Positions 61,684 through 64,000 of a stretch of 64,000 nucleotides of DNA are shown here, in pieces. A model generated the notes under the pieces. The model was not told the DNA's origin. It did no database searches and worked only from the letters and a program-made list of their open reading frames with translations. A program made the translations under genes and the position numbers. How positions within the stretch are numbered: position 1 is the first letter of the stretch; the number at the start of each line of letters is the position of its first letter. Source of the DNA: Pseudomonas monsensis (GTDB taxonomy: Bacteria > Pseudomonadota > Gammaproteobacteria > Pseudomonadales > Pseudomonadaceae); contig NZ_CP077087.1 of assembly GCF_014268495.2 (NCBI RefSeq), forward strand, positions 2,917,501 through 2,981,500, read 5' to 3'.

Positions 61684-62132
61684 TGCACACGAATCCGGCC
61701 AGCGCCATCGCGCAGGACACTCAACTGATTGGCGCCATCCGACAACGTCAGTTGCAGCGGCGGATTGATCCACTCAGCGTTGAGCACGACTTTCTGTTTC
61801 GGCTCGACCCGCACCTGCACCTTCGGGCTCTGCCACGGCCGCGGGCGCAATTGCGCATCGTCATTGAAATGCTCGAAACCCTTGCCGCTGTCACTGCGCC
61901 GACTGAAGCGAAAACCCTTGGCATCGCTGACCCACACAATCGGCCGGCCATCCGCCCGCGCCTCGGCCTGCGCCACCTGCAGCAGTTGCGCCACACGCTC
62001 GGCGTCCTTGCGCAGCAATTGCAGCGGATCGGGCTTGATACTCAAGCTGATCGCCGCACTGGCGATGCCGATGATCACCAGCACCACCATCAGCTCGATC
62101 AGGGTAAAGCCCTGTTGCTTGCCCACGTTCAT
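61680..62132 (-). CDS. hxcU: Type II secretion pseudopilin GspH (HxcU-like)
   Basis: A 150-aa minor pseudopilin with prepilin motif VGKQQG^FTLIELMVVLVI and a GspH-type C-domain (LLQVAQAEARADGRPIVWVS). The first gene of a two-gene unit with the GspJ-like gene, reading away from the GspC-like pseudogene. The frame is intact, so loss of function must be shown by the missing partners rather than by damage here. Confidence 0.8.
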   Translation of the reverse strand: MNVGKQQGFTLIELMVVLVIIGIASAAISLSIKPDPLQLLRKDAERVAQLLQVAQAEARADGRPIVWVSDAKGFRFSRRSDSGKGFEHFNDDAQLRPRPWQSPKVQVRVEPKQKVVLNAEWINPPLQLTLSDGANQLSVLRDGAGRIRVQ

Positions 62133-62252
62133 CGGTTGCGCGCTCCTTTGCGTCGACGTTCATCCTGCACGGCCAACATGTAAGGCGTGTGAAATAAAAC
62201 CGTGAGAATTGCCGCGTAGTCTGTCAGGTGGGACTAAAAGGAGATTCAGCCC

Positions 62253-62680
62253 ATGACATTCGCCACACGCTTTTCCCCACCACAAATGATCCAGGCCCTG
62301 GCCCTGCTGGCCACACTGGTCGGCGTGGCGACCTGGTCGTCACTGCTGCTGACCACCGCCGAATCCCACACCCCGACCGCCGCCCCACAATTGATCGCTG
62401 CGCGCAGCGACAGCCCGGCGTTGCAGTGGTTTTCCAATCAAACAGCGCCAGTGGACATCAAGGTGAGCGGGGTGATGGCGGGGAGTCGGGGGGCGGTGGC
62501 GATACTGAGCCTGAACGATGGGCCGCCGCGTAGTTTTTTGCAGGGGGAGAAGGTGGGGCCGGGGGTGAAGTTAGTGGCGGTGGAGGGGATGGGGTGGTGA
62601 TTGAGCAGGGGGAGAGGGTAAGGTTGGAGGTGGAGAGGTTGGCGGAGGGGGTGGTGTTGCCTAGGTTGGTGAGGCCGTGA
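62253..62680 (+). pseudogene. hxcP: GspC-like (HxcP-like) gene with a frameshift near its end
   Basis: The frame from 62253 gives 115 aa: one membrane helix (MIQALALLATLVGVATWSSL) and the GspC homology region (VDIKVSGVMAGSRGAVAILS, then GEKVGPGVKLVAVEG). It stops at 62600. The next frame continues the expected GspC sequence from 62588 (DGVVIEQGERVRLEVERLAE) to a stop at 62680. One lost G in the GGGG run at 62585-62588 would explain this. The result would be about 142 aa, short for GspC. It is either a real frameshift or a sequencing error in a G-rich stretch. Confidence 0.72.
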
Positions 62681-63051
62681 TTTGGGGAGTTGAGCTCATT
62701 TATTTTGGTCGTTTGGTTGGGGGGGCAGTTCAACTGTCTCAGCAAAAAAATGGACTGAGAAGCAGAGTATTTGGTGTTGCCTTCGACCAGAAGTAGGTCG
62801 TTATGAATGGCCGCTATCGGCCAGAAGTGGACGCTCGAATGTGTCTTTAAAACTAGGGGCGACTCATGTAGATGGAAATACGAATTGCTGAGTGCTAAAG
62901 AGAGCGGCTCGCACGTAGGAAATTTCCTACAGATCAGTCGGAAAAGCCTGAATTTTTGCCGCTAAATTTCCTGTTCAAATTTCTCCTCAGTGACTTTCGA
63001 GCGCCGGCTTGTTTAAGCCTGTCCTGAAAAAAATCAATGAATGAGAGATTT
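62681..63051. other. Junction region with a 16-bp palindrome upstream of the autotransporter
   Basis: No gene is seen. The region is less GC-rich than the neighbours. A perfect palindrome, GTAGGAAATTTCCTAC (62915-62930), lies 122 bp before the autotransporter ATG and may be an operator. This is where additional secretion genes would be expected if the locus followed the P. aeruginosa order. Confidence 0.5.
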
Positions 63052-64000
63052 ATGAACAGCATCTACCGAACTATATGGAATCGCACGTGCACCTATTTTA
63101 CGGTGCCGTCGGAGTCGGCGTCGGCGTCTGGCGTATTAAAATCGCGAAACAGCGTTGCGCGCTTATCTTCAAGAGCCCCGGCTTTTCCCTTGAGCACGTT
63201 GTCTGCCAGCTTGTTGTTGGCCTTTTCCAGCATGGGGCACGCTACTGGTGTGCTCGTCGACGGTACGATCTATAACGGTACCGGGAAAATGGTGACATCA
63301 GGTGACAACACCCCTGCATTGCGGGTTATGAATGTCGGTGAGGCGACTTGGAGCAACGGTATTCTCAGCACTTCAGGCACTGGCTTGGGCGCGGTGCTGG
63401 TAGAAACCAGCTCCACGCTGAACTTGATCGGCATGACCGTAAATTCCCTCATGGCCAATACGGCTGGGTTGGTGGCGTCTGGTGGCTCTAAGGTAAACCT
63501 CCAAAACACCGAGGTCGCTACGCTGGGCAACAGCGTCGCGTTGGATGTCAAAGAAGCAAGCCAGCTAAGTGGTAACAATGTGCAAATCAATAGCACAGGT
63601 TCGGGCCTGCTCGTGACGAATTCGACGGCTGATGTCAGCAATCTCGATATCGTTACCCTCGGAGCCAACGGTTATGGAATTGCAACAATGGGAACCAGCA
63701 ACGTCAACGTTCGCGGAGGCTCCATTAAAACCACCAATAGCAGGGGCTATGGAATATACGCCACCGCAGGCGGGACGGTGGTGGGGGAAGATATTGCGAT
63801 CAGTACTTCAGGTGACAACAGTCGTGGAGCGCTGGCCTCAGGAGAGGGGGCTCACATAAGTCTGGACGGCGGCAGCATAACTACCACCGGATCAGGGTAC
63901 GCCTATGGTGCTCAGGCATCCCAAGGGGCGACCGTTGATGTCAAGAACATGGACATCAACTCTAACGCCGAAGCCGTATTTGCTGATGTTGGAGGGACGG
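63052..64000 (+). CDS. Type V autotransporter/adhesin passenger, N-terminal part (3' end outside window)
   Basis: The frame is open from 63052 to the end (316 codons). It begins with an extended signal peptide region, MNSIYRTIWNRTCTYFTVPS (the ESPR pattern MN-IYR-IWN), then a hydrophobic signal core (LSTLSASLLLAFSSMGHA, to about residue 64). The passenger is built of Gly/Ser/Thr/Asn-rich beta-helix repeats, about 20 residues each: TSGDNTPALRVMNVGEATWS, TSGTGLGAVLVETSSTLNLI, TTNSRGYGIYATAGGTVVGE. This fits pertactin/AIDA-like surface proteins; a C-terminal barrel is expected beyond the window. Codon use is less GC-rich than in most genes here, a hint of transfer. Confidence 0.85.
   Translation, partial: MNSIYRTIWNRTCTYFTVPSESASASGVLKSRNSVARLSSRAPAFPLSTLSASLLLAFSSMGHATGVLVDGTIYNGTGKMVTSGDNTPALRVMNVGEATWSNGILSTSGTGLGAVLVETSSTLNLIGMTVNSLMANTAGLVASGGSKVNLQNTEVATLGNSVALDVKEASQLSGNNVQINSTGSGLLVTNSTADVSNLDIVTLGANGYGIATMGTSNVNVRGGSIKTTNSRGYGIYATAGGTVVGEDIAISTSGDNSRGALASGEGAHISLDGGSITTTGSGYAYGAQASQGATVDVKNMDINSNAEAVFADVGGT

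Overview
The window comes from a Pseudomonas chromosome, most likely a fluorescent, plant- or soil-associated species. The evidence is the GC-rich coding bias, the gene content (the 1,631-residue NAD-glutamate dehydrogenase, the moxR/bat cluster, DUF5629, VreAIR/Hxc-type genes) and the dense paired REP elements of two types (GTGGGAGCgaGCTTGCTCGCGA and GTGGGAGCtgGCTTGCCAGCGA). No rRNA, tRNA, CRISPR array or replication origin was seen. The first gene (metE) lacks its 5' end and the last (an autotransporter) lacks its 3' end.

Layout. 1-4.1 kb: the end of B12-independent methionine synthase metE, facing a FecCD/BtuCD-type ABC importer preceded by a clear cobalamin riboswitch. 4.2-6.4 kb: a short Ppx/GppA phosphatase and, divergent from it, a candidate very short RNA. 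Each has its own Pho box with correct -10 spacing. A ParD-like RHH protein overlapping a second-type methionine aminopeptidase gene follows. 6.5-8 kb: an intact IS3-family element (1,257 bp, GGT target duplication) inside an older palindromic repeat. 8-19.3 kb: a catabolic island with a Pot-type ABC importer, RibBA paralogue, DUF1330, Nudix, GntR/FCD regulator, carboxymuconolactone decarboxylase-like protein, flavin reductase, aldehyde dehydrogenase, alpha/beta hydrolase and DUF1185 protein. Three TGGTATACCA-type operators before its transcription units imply one GntR regulon. 19.7-23.1 kb: a YCF48-like protein with an MMPL/RND transporter. 23.4-32 kb: a sugar-acid (L-arabinonate-type) pathway with FadR-type regulator, IlvD/Edd dehydratase, MFS carrier, AraD1, semialdehyde dehydrogenase and lactonase-like propeller protein.

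32-46 kb: small secreted or membrane proteins, a GST, sbcC-sbcD and the six-gene moxR-DUF58-DUF4381-batA-batBC-batD operon. 46.8-51.8 kb: NAD-glutamate dehydrogenase. 51.9-56.8 kb: a lipoprotein, a cupin, an ABM-domain monooxygenase, a MocR regulator with a divergent AhpD-like gene, a degenerate 19-23 bp tandem array and a small secreted protein.

56.9-64 kb is the most unusual part. A cell-surface signalling trio resembling P. aeruginosa VreA-VreI-VreR is followed by three ~600 bp direct repeats that carry a copy of the end of the anti-sigma gene. Then come only GspJ, GspH and a frameshifted GspC (HxcW, HxcU, HxcP), in the gene order I recall for P. aeruginosa hxc. Where more type II secretion genes would be expected there is instead a type V autotransporter with an extended signal peptide. 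It looks like an eroded or rearranged Hxc-type secretion locus that kept its regulators.

Best leads for new biology: the divergent Pho-box pair with a short RNA; the GntR-controlled flavin-linked island that lacks a local monooxygenase; the ParD-like/MetAP pair with operator-like repeats over its start codon; and the remodelled Vre/Hxc locus.
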